Shown: positions 1 through 7,542, counted from the stretch's first letter. The stretch is DNA of 19,130 nt from an uncultured Chloroflexota bacterium (GCA_937876225.1 CALFIC010000187.1:1-19130), one strand, 5' to 3'. Numbers and translations: made by a program. The notes: generated by a model from the sequence alone, not told the origin.

Positions 1-722
1 ATATAGCCGACATACATCACCGCCACCCGGTCCGAAATATGCTCGATTACGCTCAAGTCGTGACCCACAAACAAATAGGCCAAACCATACTTGTCTTGGA
101 GTTCACCCAGCAGATTGAGCACTTGGGCCTGAATCGACACGTCGAGCGCCGATACTGGCTCGTCACACACAATCAACTTGGGGTTGAGCGCCAACGCCCG
201 GGCAATACCGATACGTTGGCGTTGGCCACCACTAAATGCGTGAGGGTAACGGGACATGTTTTCGGGGCGGATACCCACTTCGCGGAGCAATTCTGCCACA
301 CGATCGGTGAGTTCGCTCCCCGATGCACGGTGCTGGATTTCGAGTGGTTCACCCACAATTTGGCCAACGGTCAAACGTGGATTGAGCGACGTGAATGGGT
401 CCTGGAAGATGATTTGCATGTTGGGGCGCAACTTGAGCATCGTGGTGCGATCAAGTTTGGCGACATCAACTTTACCGAGGGTCGGATCATTAAAAATAAT
501 CTCGCCTGCGGTTGGTTCATGCAAACGGAGCAATGCACGGCCAGCAGTACTTTTGCCACAACCAGATTCACCCACCAAGCCCAGCGTTTCGCCTTTCTTG
601 ATGTGGAAATCAATCCCGTCGACCGCCTTCACCGTCCCGGTGACACGGCGTAAAAAACCCGAGCGAATGGGAAAGTGCTTTTTGAGGCCACGGACCTCTA
701 GCAACATATCATCGGTCGTCAT
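1..722 (-). CDS. Oligopeptide/dipeptide ABC transporter ATPase, DppF/OppF type (partial, runs off left edge)
   Basis: This is the second ATPase of a peptide-type ABC importer and would power uptake from the cytoplasmic face. The first 240 residues are in the window and the C-terminus is missing. Visible motifs are Walker A GESGCGKS (about 51-58), Q-loop FQDPF (106-110), signature FSGGQRQR (163-170), Walker B LIVCDEP (183-189) and the H-loop histidine in VGHDLS (221). The start at 722 is supported by a GAGG ribosome site that overlaps the TGA stop of the preceding ATPase gene, with only 7 bases between the genes, so translation is probably coupled. It is the last visible gene of the operon. 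The FxxxG-R linker before the core and the TSLNPR segment after the Q-loop are typical of OppF/DppF. The true substrate (peptide, oligosaccharide or other) cannot be told from the ATPase. Confidence 0.95.
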   Translation of the reverse strand, partial: MTTDDMLLEVRGLKKHFPIRSGFLRRVTGTVKAVDGIDFHIKKGETLGLVGESGCGKSTAGRALLRLHEPTAGEIIFNDPTLGKVDVAKLDRTTMLKLRPNMQIIFQDPFTSLNPRLTVGQIVGEPLEIQHRASGSELTDRVAELLREVGIRPENMSRYPHAFSGGQRQRIGIARALALNPKLIVCDEPVSALDVSIQAQVLNLLGELQDKYGLAYLFVGHDLSVIEHISDRVAVMYVGY

Positions 723-729
723 GGGCGCC

Positions 730-1758
730 TCACGAGTACAGGTGGCAGCGCACGGTGTGACCCTTGGCTGCATCGACGATGGTTTCTTCGGGGAGGATCG
801 TGTCACACACACCTTTGATTGCCACCGGGCAACGGGGGTGGAAGGGACAGCCATTTACGCGTGAATAGGGATCTGGCACGCTTCCTTCGATTGAAGCAAG
901 TCGCCCTTTGGTGCGCCCCAAGCGCGGAATCGATTGCAACAATGCAATCGTGTAGGGGTGTCGTGGTTCATAAAAAATATCATCAACCGTCGCCCGCTCT
1001 ACTACCCGCCCTAGATACATCACAGCCACTTCGTCACACATTTGCGCAACCACACCCATGTTGTGCGTAATAAACATGATCGAGGTGCCGATTTCACTCT
1101 GTAATTCACGCATCAAATCCAAAATATTGGCTTCGGTGGTGACGTCGAGTGCAGTGGTAGGCTCGTCAGCAATCAACAACGTGGGAGTACACGACAACGC
1201 CATGGCAATCATGGCCCGTTGGCGCATCCCACCAGACAATTCGTGCGGGAATGAGTCCGCAATTCGGGCGGGGTTGGGCATCCCGACCTTGGTCAATACT
1301 TCGATAGCCCGCTGGCGTGACTCGACTTTATCCTCGGTCTGATGCAACCGAATCGCTTCTTCGATTTGGTCACTAATCGTGTAACACGGATTCAACGATG
1401 ACATCGGCTCTTGGAAGATCATCGAGATGTTGTTGCCACGGATCTTGCGCATTTCGGGGCTATTGCGTTCATAATCAAGCACGTTGACCGCATCACCACC
1501 GGCAAATTCACGAAAGAGGATTTTGCCACCCTCGGTTTTACCAGCACTCGCCACCAACTGCATAATCGACATCCCGGTGATGCTTTTGCCACAGCCTGAC
1601 TCACCTACAATCCCCAACACTTTGCCGCGCGGGATATTAAAACTTACCCCGTTCAGCGCTCGGACTACACCAAGTTGCGTATAAAAACTAACTTTAAGAT
1701 CTTCTACTCGCACCACATCATCTGTTGTGGTGGGAGGAGTCGTTGGTTGGCTCGTCAT
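730..1758 (-). CDS. Oligopeptide/dipeptide ABC transporter ATPase, DppD/OppD type
   Basis: First ATPase of the importer, 342 residues, full length for the family. Motifs: Walker A GESGCGKS (52-59), Q-loop FQEPMSSLNP, signature LSGGMRQR, Walker B LLIADEPTTALD, H-loop FITHNMG. The C-terminal extension has the oligopeptide-transporter segment GCPFHPRCPVAIKGVC plus a later cysteine; in some characterised family members these cysteines hold an iron-sulfur cluster, but that is inference here. The frame is open to 1806, which would overlap the permease gene. I place the start at 1758 because an AGGAG site lies 8 bases upstream, sharing its first bases with the TAG stop of the permease gene (TAGGAG). 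Spacing to both neighbours is under 11 bases, so it is part of a tightly coupled operon. Confidence 0.96.
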   Translation of the reverse strand: MTSQPTTPPTTTDDVVRVEDLKVSFYTQLGVVRALNGVSFNIPRGKVLGIVGESGCGKSITGMSIMQLVASAGKTEGGKILFREFAGGDAVNVLDYERNSPEMRKIRGNNISMIFQEPMSSLNPCYTISDQIEEAIRLHQTEDKVESRQRAIEVLTKVGMPNPARIADSFPHELSGGMRQRAMIAMALSCTPTLLIADEPTTALDVTTEANILDLMRELQSEIGTSIMFITHNMGVVAQMCDEVAVMYLGRVVERATVDDIFYEPRHPYTIALLQSIPRLGRTKGRLASIEGSVPDPYSRVNGCPFHPRCPVAIKGVCDTILPEETIVDAAKGHTVRCHLYS

Positions 1759-1768
1759 GTGCGATCTC

Positions 1769-2881
1769 CTAGGCGTACGGATCAACGGCATCACGGATAC
1801 CGTCACCCAATAGATAGAAGCTAAGTACCGTAATAATCAGCACCAAAACCGGTAACAACATCCATGGATACGTAGTAATAGCTTCAATCGTCTGCGCATC
1901 ACGAACCATCACACCCCACGATACTGCCGGCGGCAAAATCCCTAAGCCAAGGAAGCTCAAGGCGGTTTCGGAACCAATCGCTGCGGGGATTGCCAATGTA
2001 CCAACCACAATAATATGGCTCAATGAATTAGGGATAAGATGGCGAGTAATAATATGCCAGTGCGAACCACCAGCGGCCACCGAAGCCGCAGTATAATCAG
2101 CATTCCGGTACGCCATGACCTTACCACGTACTTCACGTGCCAACCCAGTCCAGCCGATTACCGCAATAATCATGGTAATCAAAAAGAACCGTACTTCTAC
2201 AGGCGCATTTTGCGGCAACGCAGCAGCAAGGCTCAAGAACAACGGAATATCAGGAAATGAACGGAGTAATTCAATTACCCGTTGAATCATATTGTCGATG
2301 GCACCACCAAAATACCCCGATGCGGTACCAACAATTGAGCCAATAATAACCGAAATTACCACACCCACAAAACCCAACGTCAATGAAATTTGACTACCCT
2401 TGAGCAAGCGGGACAATACATCTTTACCGTCTTTGTCTGCGCCGAGCAAATTGATTTGAAAACCGTCTTCTACCCCAAACAAATGGAGTTTACTAGGGAA
2501 GATTCCCAGGAAGCGGTATTCGTAGCCTTGCACAAAAAAATGAATCGGCAACGGGTGACCTTCATCAACCACATACAACCATTGCAAACGTACTTGGTCA
2601 AGCGTTTGCTTGAGTGCAAACGTAGAAACTTGGCCGTTCACGATTTTGATTTGCGACGGTGGCCCCCAGGCATAGTTTGAATCCAGACGATTATGATCGT
2701 ACGGAGCCAAAAAGTCCGAAAACAACATGATGGTATACATCACGATCAAGACATACATTCCACCAACCGACAGCTTACTTTTGCGGAAGCGGCGCACCAT
2801 CAGTTGCCACTGAGGGATTTGACCGACATCTTCAACCTGCGTCGCTGTAGTGTGTGGGAGTTGAGTAGCATCGACGGCCAT
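1769..2881 (-). CDS. Peptide-type ABC transporter permease, DppC/OppC family
   Basis: Inner-membrane permease of the importer, 370 residues. One membrane helix lies at about 41-58, followed by an unusually long external segment of about 100 residues that includes HFFVQGYEYRFLGIFPSKLHLFG, and then the five-helix BPD_transp_1 core. The EAA-type coupling loop (LAREVRGKVMAYRNADYTA) that docks on the ATPase is present, as is the typical end SFYLLGDGIRDAVDP. E. coli DppC is about 300 residues; the extra length is the external loop, which I recognise from other large-binding-protein systems of Chloroflexota and Thermotogota type. The start at 2881 follows a purine-rich run AGAGAAAGGG. The gene begins 21 bases after the DppB stop. 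It should pair with the upstream permease to form the channel. Confidence 0.95.
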   Translation of the reverse strand: MAVDATQLPHTTATQVEDVGQIPQWQLMVRRFRKSKLSVGGMYVLIVMYTIMLFSDFLAPYDHNRLDSNYAWGPPSQIKIVNGQVSTFALKQTLDQVRLQWLYVVDEGHPLPIHFFVQGYEYRFLGIFPSKLHLFGVEDGFQINLLGADKDGKDVLSRLLKGSQISLTLGFVGVVISVIIGSIVGTASGYFGGAIDNMIQRVIELLRSFPDIPLFLSLAAALPQNAPVEVRFFLITMIIAVIGWTGLAREVRGKVMAYRNADYTAASVAAGGSHWHIITRHLIPNSLSHIIVVGTLAIPAAIGSETALSFLGLGILPPAVSWGVMVRDAQTIEAITTYPWMLLPVLVLIITVLSFYLLGDGIRDAVDPYA

Positions 2882-2902
2882 TACGGTACCCTTTCTCTCT
2901 CT

Positions 2903-3886
2903 CTACTCCAAGCGGATGCGTGGGTCAACCCACGCCAACAACAGGTCTGCCAGCAAATTGCCGATTAACAACAACGCTGACAACATCACCAAAATCGTCC
3001 CGGCCAGGTACATGTCTTCGGCGCGCAAGGCATCAAGATACATTGGACCGATGGTCGGCAAACTCAATACCTGCGCAACCAATGTTTCCCCGACAACCAG
3101 TGCGGGCAATAAGGTACCCAAAGACATGACGAGCGGATGTATCGCATTACGAACTGCATGTTTCCAGATCACGACAGCTTCGTCAAGACCTTTGGCACGT
3201 GCAGTCTGAATATACTGCATGTTCAAAACGTCGAGCAAATTAGCACGCATGACGCGTGTCAGGCCGGCAGTCGCACCAAATGCTAATACCAACACTGCAA
3301 TCCACAAATGGCGTACCATGTCCATGAATTTCGCCAAACTCATCGGCTGATCCATGAATTCACTCGAGTTGATTCCACCGACTTGTTGATTAAAAAAGCG
3401 GGTGGCAAAAATAAGAATAATCAGTGCCAACAAAAAACCAGGAATAGCCAAACCAATAAATTGGATAAATGTCACAATATAATCAGGTGTTGTATATCGG
3501 TGCGTCGCCGAATAAACGCCGATGGGAATCGATACAAGCCACGTAAATATCAACGCAAATAACGACAATCCAAGCGAAACACTCAGACGTCCCCAAATAC
3601 GCTCACCCACCGATTGGTCTGTTAAATACGAGGTTCCAAAGTCACCTGCTGCAGAGCGTTGCACCCATTTCCAATACTTCACCACAAACGGATCATTGAT
3701 ACCATAACGCAGTTCAAGTGCTTTGATTTGGTCACGGGGCACATCACCACCCATTTGGCGCAGTTTTTGTAACTGCACATCAAGAATCGTTCCCGGTGGC
3801 AACTGAATAATAAAAAATCCAATAAATGAAACAGCAACGAGCAGCACTATCATGTTGATGAGCCGCCGCGCGATATAGTTCAGCAT
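2903..3886 (-). CDS. Peptide-type ABC transporter permease, DppB/OppB family
   Basis: Inner-membrane permease, 327 residues, normal length. It starts with MLNYIARRLINMIVLLVAVSFIGFFIIQLPPG, the classical first helix of this family. It then has an external loop containing LRYGINDPFVVKYWKWVQ and GDFGTSY, and a core of about five more helices. The coupling loop is LTRVMRANLLDVLNMQYIQTARAKGL, with the family-typical TARAKGL. The end ADLLLAWVDPRIRLE is also family-typical. The start at 3886 has a GGGAG site about 7 bases upstream. The gene lies 126 bases after the binding-protein gene; that gap holds a stable hairpin, which may lower the amount of permease mRNA compared with binding-protein mRNA. 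It forms the channel with the DppC-type gene that follows. Confidence 0.96.
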   Translation of the reverse strand: MLNYIARRLINMIVLLVAVSFIGFFIIQLPPGTILDVQLQKLRQMGGDVPRDQIKALELRYGINDPFVVKYWKWVQRSAAGDFGTSYLTDQSVGERIWGRLSVSLGLSLFALIFTWLVSIPIGVYSATHRYTTPDYIVTFIQFIGLAIPGFLLALIILIFATRFFNQQVGGINSSEFMDQPMSLAKFMDMVRHLWIAVLVLAFGATAGLTRVMRANLLDVLNMQYIQTARAKGLDEAVVIWKHAVRNAIHPLVMSLGTLLPALVVGETLVAQVLSLPTIGPMYLDALRAEDMYLAGTILVMLSALLLIGNLLADLLLAWVDPRIRLE

Positions 3887-3959
3887 GCGTCGCTCCCGCT
3901 TTGGATTTCAGGCCACAATGCCTATTTGAAAGTGAAAGAGTGGGGGGTTAATGTAGGGG

Positions 3960-3989
3960 AAGAGTACGGGTGTCGCCACCCGTACTCTT
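3960..3989 (-). other. Intercistronic hairpin with GNRA tetraloop
   Basis: A perfect 13-bp inverted repeat (arm AAGAGTACGGGTG) sits between the binding-protein stop and the permease start. Read on the transcribed minus strand the four-base loop is GCGA, a GNRA tetraloop, so the element appears built for the RNA of this operon. There is no U-run after it, so it is unlikely to be a full terminator. A role in 3'-end protection of the binding-protein mRNA or partial attenuation is inference. Confidence 0.75.
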
Positions 3990-4012
3990 GTGTGGCAGAG
4001 CCACATGGACAA

Positions 4013-6178
4013 TTAGGCGTGCTTGGTGGCGTCGTCCCAGAACCAGGTCTCGGGATCGTAAGTGGCTGGTGCAGGAATAATCCAGGGGTTCACAAAACCG
4101 CCCAAACCTTCCTTGGCCAAATCGTCACGAGTGGGGACGTTCTTGAGCTCGGTGTGAGCCAAGATAATGCGGGGCTGATTGGTGATCGTACCCGAGAAGA
4201 ACGGACCGCTCTCTACGTGGATCTTGATCATGTCCCACACCATTTGGTGGCGCTTCATGACATCTGGCTCGACCTTGGTCTTGTCATAGATGTCATAGAT
4301 TTTGCCGATTACCGGATCGAAGTCTTTGTCGGTGGGTTGCAAGCGGGCTGGCTTGCGGCTCCATGGATCGACATCGGCTTCTTCCTTCTCGGTGGCAGTA
4401 CCGCGCACGTCGTAGCCCTTACCGTGGACTGGAGCCCAGCGGTCGCCTTCGATCGGCACAACCCATTGTGGGTAGACGAGGTGGTTGGGGCCGTCGCCGA
4501 CTTCCCAAGCCGTCTTCATCATGATATCGCCGGCATGCCACTTGTCGTCGTATTCCTTGTTTGGAATCGGGGTCAGTACACAGTCGATACCGATTGCTTG
4601 CCAGTTCTTGATCAAGCGATCGTTCTTCTGCAAGTGCTCGCCGTTGGGGCTCTCGTCGGCCGGGTAGGTCACGAGAATCTGCAACGGGCTCCCATCGGTC
4701 AAGGTGCGCTTGCCATCTTTGCCTTTTTTGTAACCGGCATCGTCAAGCATCTTTTCGGCAGCAGCTGGATCATACTTGATATAGCTGTCGCGCCATTCGG
4801 CATAGCGCTTCTTGGCTTCGTCGTTGAAGTTGTACTCGATGGCCTTGGGGCTCATGGTACCGTTCGACAACTCACCGAGACCGAAGTAGACGGCCTTTTG
4901 GACGTCGGCACGATCATAGGCGTGTGACAAGGCTTGGCGGAACTTCGGATCGCGGAATGCAGCGCGGAGCTTGGCATCCTTGTAGTCGAAGTTGAAGAAG
5001 TACATTGAACCGGTACCCGAACCCGAGTCCCAGAACAGTACGTTCAAGTTGCTCTTGGCAGCGCCATCCTTGAAGTCCTTGATGTCGCCAAGGGTTTGGG
5101 TGTGGAAGTGAGCATGATCGACTTGACCGTTGAGGTAAGCCAACTTCTCTGATTCCTTGTCCTTCACATAGGCGATTTCGACAGAATCGATGTATGGCAA
5201 TTGCTGACCTTGTGAGTCAACACACCAGTAATATGGGTTGCGTTGCCATACGGTGCGGACACCGTCTTCGTATTTGGCCAAGTACCAACCCGACATGCGG
5301 GGCAAGTCAGGATTGATGAAGTCAACCTTCTTCGAGTGCATTTCCCAGTCTTTGTTTTTGTCTGGGTGCAACACGGGGTTGAATTGCTCCATGTAATGGG
5401 CAGGAGCCATCCAGCGTGGTCCGATACCGGCATTGACCCACATCGCGATGCGGTCAGCAGTCAACGGAGCTGGGGCATCAAAGACCATTTCCATGGTGAA
5501 ATCATCAACTTTGTTGATTTTGACCAAAGTACCCTTACCTGAACGGGCTTCGTCGGGGGGACCTTCGACCGGCTTGAGACCAGCGGGGAAGGTGGCTTCT
5601 TTACCGTTACCACCAACCATGCTCTCCCACCAGTACATGATGTCGCCCACGGTCCAAGGCTGACCGTCTGACCACTTCAAGCCCTCGCGGAACTTGAACG
5701 TCCACTTGGTGGCGTCAGGGGTTGCTTCCCAGCTCTCGGCCAATCCTGGTCCGATTGCCAAGCCATCCTTCAAGTAACGCAGGATCGAATGACCATACAT
5801 TGACTCTTGTTGGAAACCAGCAATACCCCACGTGTTGGCGTAGGTTTTGCGGAGCTTGCCGCCGTATTTACCGACGGTCAACCAGACGTGAGGTGGGGTG
5901 TAAGGAGCTTTGGGCAAACGTGCGTCCACATTGGGAAGCTTGCCATCTGCGACGTCCTTGTCCAATGATGGTGACTGTTTGAAGGTCGTCTGGACAGCAG
6001 GAACGGCAGTTGCCACGGGGGGGGTGGTGGGCTGAAGCTTGACTTCTTCGGCCTTGGTGGGCTCGGCAGCAGTGTTGCTGGCAGTACCCGTATTGCCGCC
6101 ACAGGCGACAATTGCGGCACTCGCAGCACCCATTGCTGACAGTCGCAAGAAATTGCGACGATGCAGCTTTGCACTCAT
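4013..6178 (-). CDS. Tat-exported lipoprotein, family 5 solute-binding protein of a peptide-type ABC importer
   Basis: Extracytoplasmic substrate-binding protein, 721 residues. The N-terminus has a twin-arginine motif (RRNFLRL at 7-13), a short hydrophobic stretch, and a lipobox IVAC with the lipid-bearing Cys at 26. A linker rich in T, P, A and E follows. The mature domain begins near VGKYGGKLRKTY and contains the family 5 features KFREGLKWSDGQPWTVGDIMYWWE and FRQALSHAYDRADVQKAVYFGLG. It is much longer than E. coli DppA (about 535), as in the large family 5 proteins of Chloroflexota and Thermotogota that bind peptides or oligosaccharides; the ligand cannot be read from sequence. The frame is open to 6211, but the start at 6178 has a near-perfect AAGGAGG site 7 bases upstream and gives a proper signal peptide. 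It is the first gene of the operon. Confidence 0.95.
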   Translation of the reverse strand: MSAKLHRRNFLRLSAMGAASAAIVACGGNTGTASNTAAEPTKAEEVKLQPTTPPVATAVPAVQTTFKQSPSLDKDVADGKLPNVDARLPKAPYTPPHVWLTVGKYGGKLRKTYANTWGIAGFQQESMYGHSILRYLKDGLAIGPGLAESWEATPDATKWTFKFREGLKWSDGQPWTVGDIMYWWESMVGGNGKEATFPAGLKPVEGPPDEARSGKGTLVKINKVDDFTMEMVFDAPAPLTADRIAMWVNAGIGPRWMAPAHYMEQFNPVLHPDKNKDWEMHSKKVDFINPDLPRMSGWYLAKYEDGVRTVWQRNPYYWCVDSQGQQLPYIDSVEIAYVKDKESEKLAYLNGQVDHAHFHTQTLGDIKDFKDGAAKSNLNVLFWDSGSGTGSMYFFNFDYKDAKLRAAFRDPKFRQALSHAYDRADVQKAVYFGLGELSNGTMSPKAIEYNFNDEAKKRYAEWRDSYIKYDPAAAEKMLDDAGYKKGKDGKRTLTDGSPLQILVTYPADESPNGEHLQKNDRLIKNWQAIGIDCVLTPIPNKEYDDKWHAGDIMMKTAWEVGDGPNHLVYPQWVVPIEGDRWAPVHGKGYDVRGTATEKEEADVDPWSRKPARLQPTDKDFDPVIGKIYDIYDKTKVEPDVMKRHQMVWDMIKIHVESGPFFSGTITNQPRIILAHTELKNVPTRDDLAKEGLGGFVNPWIIPAPATYDPETWFWDDATKHA

Positions 6179-6320
6179 GGATTTTCCTCCTTGACATGAG
6201 GGTCGCAACATTGCGTAACTTACTCATGTGCGCGAAATTTGTAGTACTCCGCTTGAAACCGCCTGCCATCTGGGGAAGATGGACATCCAAGTAATGAAAC
6301 TGAACTACGGCTTCAATTGG

Positions 6321-6349
6321 ATTGTATTACGCTACTCTGCGTTTGTCAA
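6321..6349 (-). promoter_or_regulatory. Sigma70-type promoter of the ABC importer operon
   Basis: On the minus strand a perfect -35 TTGACA (6344-6349) is followed by exactly 17 bases and a -10 TACAAT (6321-6326). Transcription would start near 6314, giving a leader of about 135 bases before the binding-protein start at 6178. The leader shows no recognised riboswitch. The 313 bases between 6178 and 6492 hold this promoter, its leader and the inverted repeats further upstream, and no gene that I can support. Confidence 0.8.
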
Positions 6350-6387
6350 ACAGGAATTTTTGATTTTATTGTTTCGGTTTATTTGTG

Positions 6388-6449
6388 ATTATTATGCGAT
6401 ATAACTCATTCAATGAGTTATTTGGTGCGCACAAAACACGCATAATAAT
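6388..6449. repeat. Nested inverted repeats upstream of the importer promoter
   Basis: An inner palindrome at 6401-6421 has perfect 10-bp arms (ATAACTCATT and AATGAGTTAT) around one central base. It is enclosed by a second perfect 11-bp inverted repeat (ATTATTATGCG at 6388-6398 and CGCATAATAAT at 6439-6449). A separate GTGCGCAC palindrome at 6425-6432 lies between them. The whole element is about 40 bp upstream of the importer -35 and about 40 bp past the end of the gene at 6492. A dimeric regulator's operator is the simplest reading of the inner palindrome. A bidirectional RNA structure is also possible, but no U-run supports a terminator. Confidence 0.7.
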
Positions 6450-6491
6450 TACCCTATTAGAATCGCACTTTACCAGATTTTAATGAAATTT

Positions 6492-6875
6492 TTAATGAAA
6501 TTTTTGGATTATTTGCGTAATAAACTGAACAATCTGCTGTGGCCATGATACGCCATCTACTAAGTCCAGCAGTGCTCTGCGCCCCATGTCATTCATGTTC
6601 ACTTGATAGGTACAATTTTGCGTCAAATGCTGACATTCGAGGCGCCCCCAAACCACCCGTCCACTCACCAGTGTCACGCGCAGATTGGCGCCATACGAAA
6701 TAGTGTTCACAGAGTCAGGCCAGGCATGGACTAATTCGATGCGCCGTACTGCAATCCCTTGCTGCCGCAAATCAGCCCCGATTGCATCCCCAAAAGAATT
6801 GTAGCGGGGTGGCTGTAACAACAATCCCACCCCGACTATCACGATACATACCATCAGCCAGTAGTGTTTTTTCAT
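6492..6875 (-). CDS. Small membrane-anchored protein of unknown function
   Basis: I do not recognise a named family for this 127-residue protein. It has one hydrophobic helix at about 5-20 (an uncleaved signal anchor is likely because no good cleavage site is seen), followed by a soluble part that should face outward. That part has alternating beta-type segments (NLRVTLVSGRVVWGRLEC) and two cysteines, C81 and C88, six residues apart, which could form a disulfide. The start at 6875 (ATG) is 6 bases past the upstream gene's stop and has an AGG-type site just before it; a GTG at 6881 is the alternative. It lies immediately after the peroxiredoxin-like gene and is very probably co-transcribed, so a redox link is possible but is inference. 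The direct repeat TTTAATGAAATTT spans its stop codon region. Confidence 0.75.
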   Translation of the reverse strand: MKKHYWLMVCIVIVGVGLLLQPPRYNSFGDAIGADLRQQGIAVRRIELVHAWPDSVNTISYGANLRVTLVSGRVVWGRLECQHLTQNCTYQVNMNDMGRRALLDLVDGVSWPQQIVQFITQIIQKFH

Positions 6876-6881
6876 CAACAC

Positions 6882-7433
6882 CTATCCCAATAGTGCAGCA
6901 TGCATCACGTCGTCACGTGGATGATCCGCAATGTTGCGACTATAGTATGCCAATGTGAAATGCCCCGTACGGTCAACCACAAACGTCCCCGGCATCTGCA
7001 TCACATCACCACCAATGGGGGCACCTGCAGCATACCCTTCACGGGTAATTTTGACCGCTTCGATGGCTACTTGTGGCGCAAAGAACGCCCCTAGTCCCGC
7101 CCGACCCAAGCCAAATTGTTGATAGGCCTGTTGATTTTGATCAATCATACACATGATATTGGGGGCGTACTGTTGCACAATGGCACGCGCTTCGACGGCA
7201 TCACCCATGCCCACGGCCATCACGGTAACGCTAGGATCAATTGTTTGTTGGAAGCTGGCTAAACTAGCCAGTGTCTTGCGACAAAACGGTCAGCCAAAAT
7301 GGCGTAAAAACGAAATCACCAAGCCACCGTGTTGCCAAACCGTCTGTAATTCGTGGGCGACCCCATGGATATCAGTCATGGTCAAATCGGGTGCCGTGTC
7401 ACCAATCTGCCAACGCGTTTTTGCGGCGGTCAT
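6882..7433 (-). CDS. Peroxiredoxin-like (AhpC/TSA, PRXL2-like) protein, probable selenoprotein with in-frame TGA as Sec48
   Basis: Thioredoxin-fold, cytoplasmic peroxiredoxin-like protein of 183 residues if the TGA at 7290-7292 is read as selenocysteine. The N-terminal half (IGDTAPDLTMTDIHG, then GGLVISFLRHFG) leads directly to TGA-P-F-C-R-K. In the many family members I know, this site is C-P-F-C-R. After the TGA the same frame continues without a stop through PGTFVVDRTGHFTLAYYSR and ADHP to a TAG at 6882, which is the normal family C-terminus. Sec48 would be the attacking residue and C51 its partner. A hairpin of the selenocysteine-insertion type follows the TGA. The start at 7433 (ATG, AAGG upstream) is preferred over a GTG at 7472. 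Alternatives are a nonsense mutation of a cysteine codon or a sequencing error; the intact flanks and hairpin argue against decay. A downstream membrane-protein gene is in the same unit. Confidence 0.8.
7255..7271 (-). promoter_or_regulatory. Candidate bacterial SECIS hairpin
   Basis: On the minus strand CTGGCT and AGCCAG form a perfect 6-bp stem with the loop AGTTT. The stem starts 18 bases and the loop 24 bases after the TGA at 7290-7292, and the loop has G as its second base. These agree with the bacterial selenocysteine insertion element as I know it: a short stem, a small apical loop with G among the first two bases, and a loop about 16-37 bases from the UGA. AAG (7275-7277) and CTT (7252-7254) can add three pairs below a three-base bulge, and GTTTTG (7282-7287) can pair with CAAAC (7243-7247) further down. 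Confidence 0.7.
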
Positions 7434-7533
7434 ACTACAGCCTTTCAATTCTTCAATTTCCACCAAATACACATTTATGGGGTAAAAATGATACGCATTT
7501 TCTACGCAACAGGATGTATGATTCTATGCATCG

Positions 7534-7542
7534 TGCTACAAT
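7534..7542 (+). promoter_or_regulatory. Extended -10 promoter for ilvD
   Basis: TGCTACAAT is a TGn-extended -10 element. No good -35 is seen at the right distance, which fits an extended -10 promoter. Transcription would begin near 7549, leaving a leader of about 30 bases. That is too short for a T-box or peptide attenuator. It also means an in-frame ATG at 7543 would be at or before the transcript start. Confidence 0.55.

Noticed and set aside
39..864. Long plus-strand frames opposite the two peptide-transporter ATPase genes
   Set aside because: They are shadows of the ATPase genes, whose Walker and signature motifs are unmistakable on the minus strand.
2889..2909. Short CT-rich run between the permease genes, looking like a microsatellite
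   Set aside because: On the coding strand it is a purine-rich ribosome-binding region, partly overlapping the stop of the preceding gene.
3926..4927. A 333-codon open frame on the plus strand opposite the solute-binding protein gene
   Set aside because: It is the mirror of a clearly real gene, has no family resemblance and no ribosome site.
6478..6503. Tandem TTTAATGAAATTT repeat as a regulatory element
   Set aside because: Only two AT-rich copies at the end of a gene; simple slippage is enough to explain it.
7290..7292. The in-frame TGA as reassigned tryptophan or as the stop of a true short gene
   Set aside because: TGA ends other genes in the window and Trp is coded by TGG. A stop here would leave a 47-residue fragment ending one residue before the active-site cysteine position, followed by the rest of the same domain in phase.
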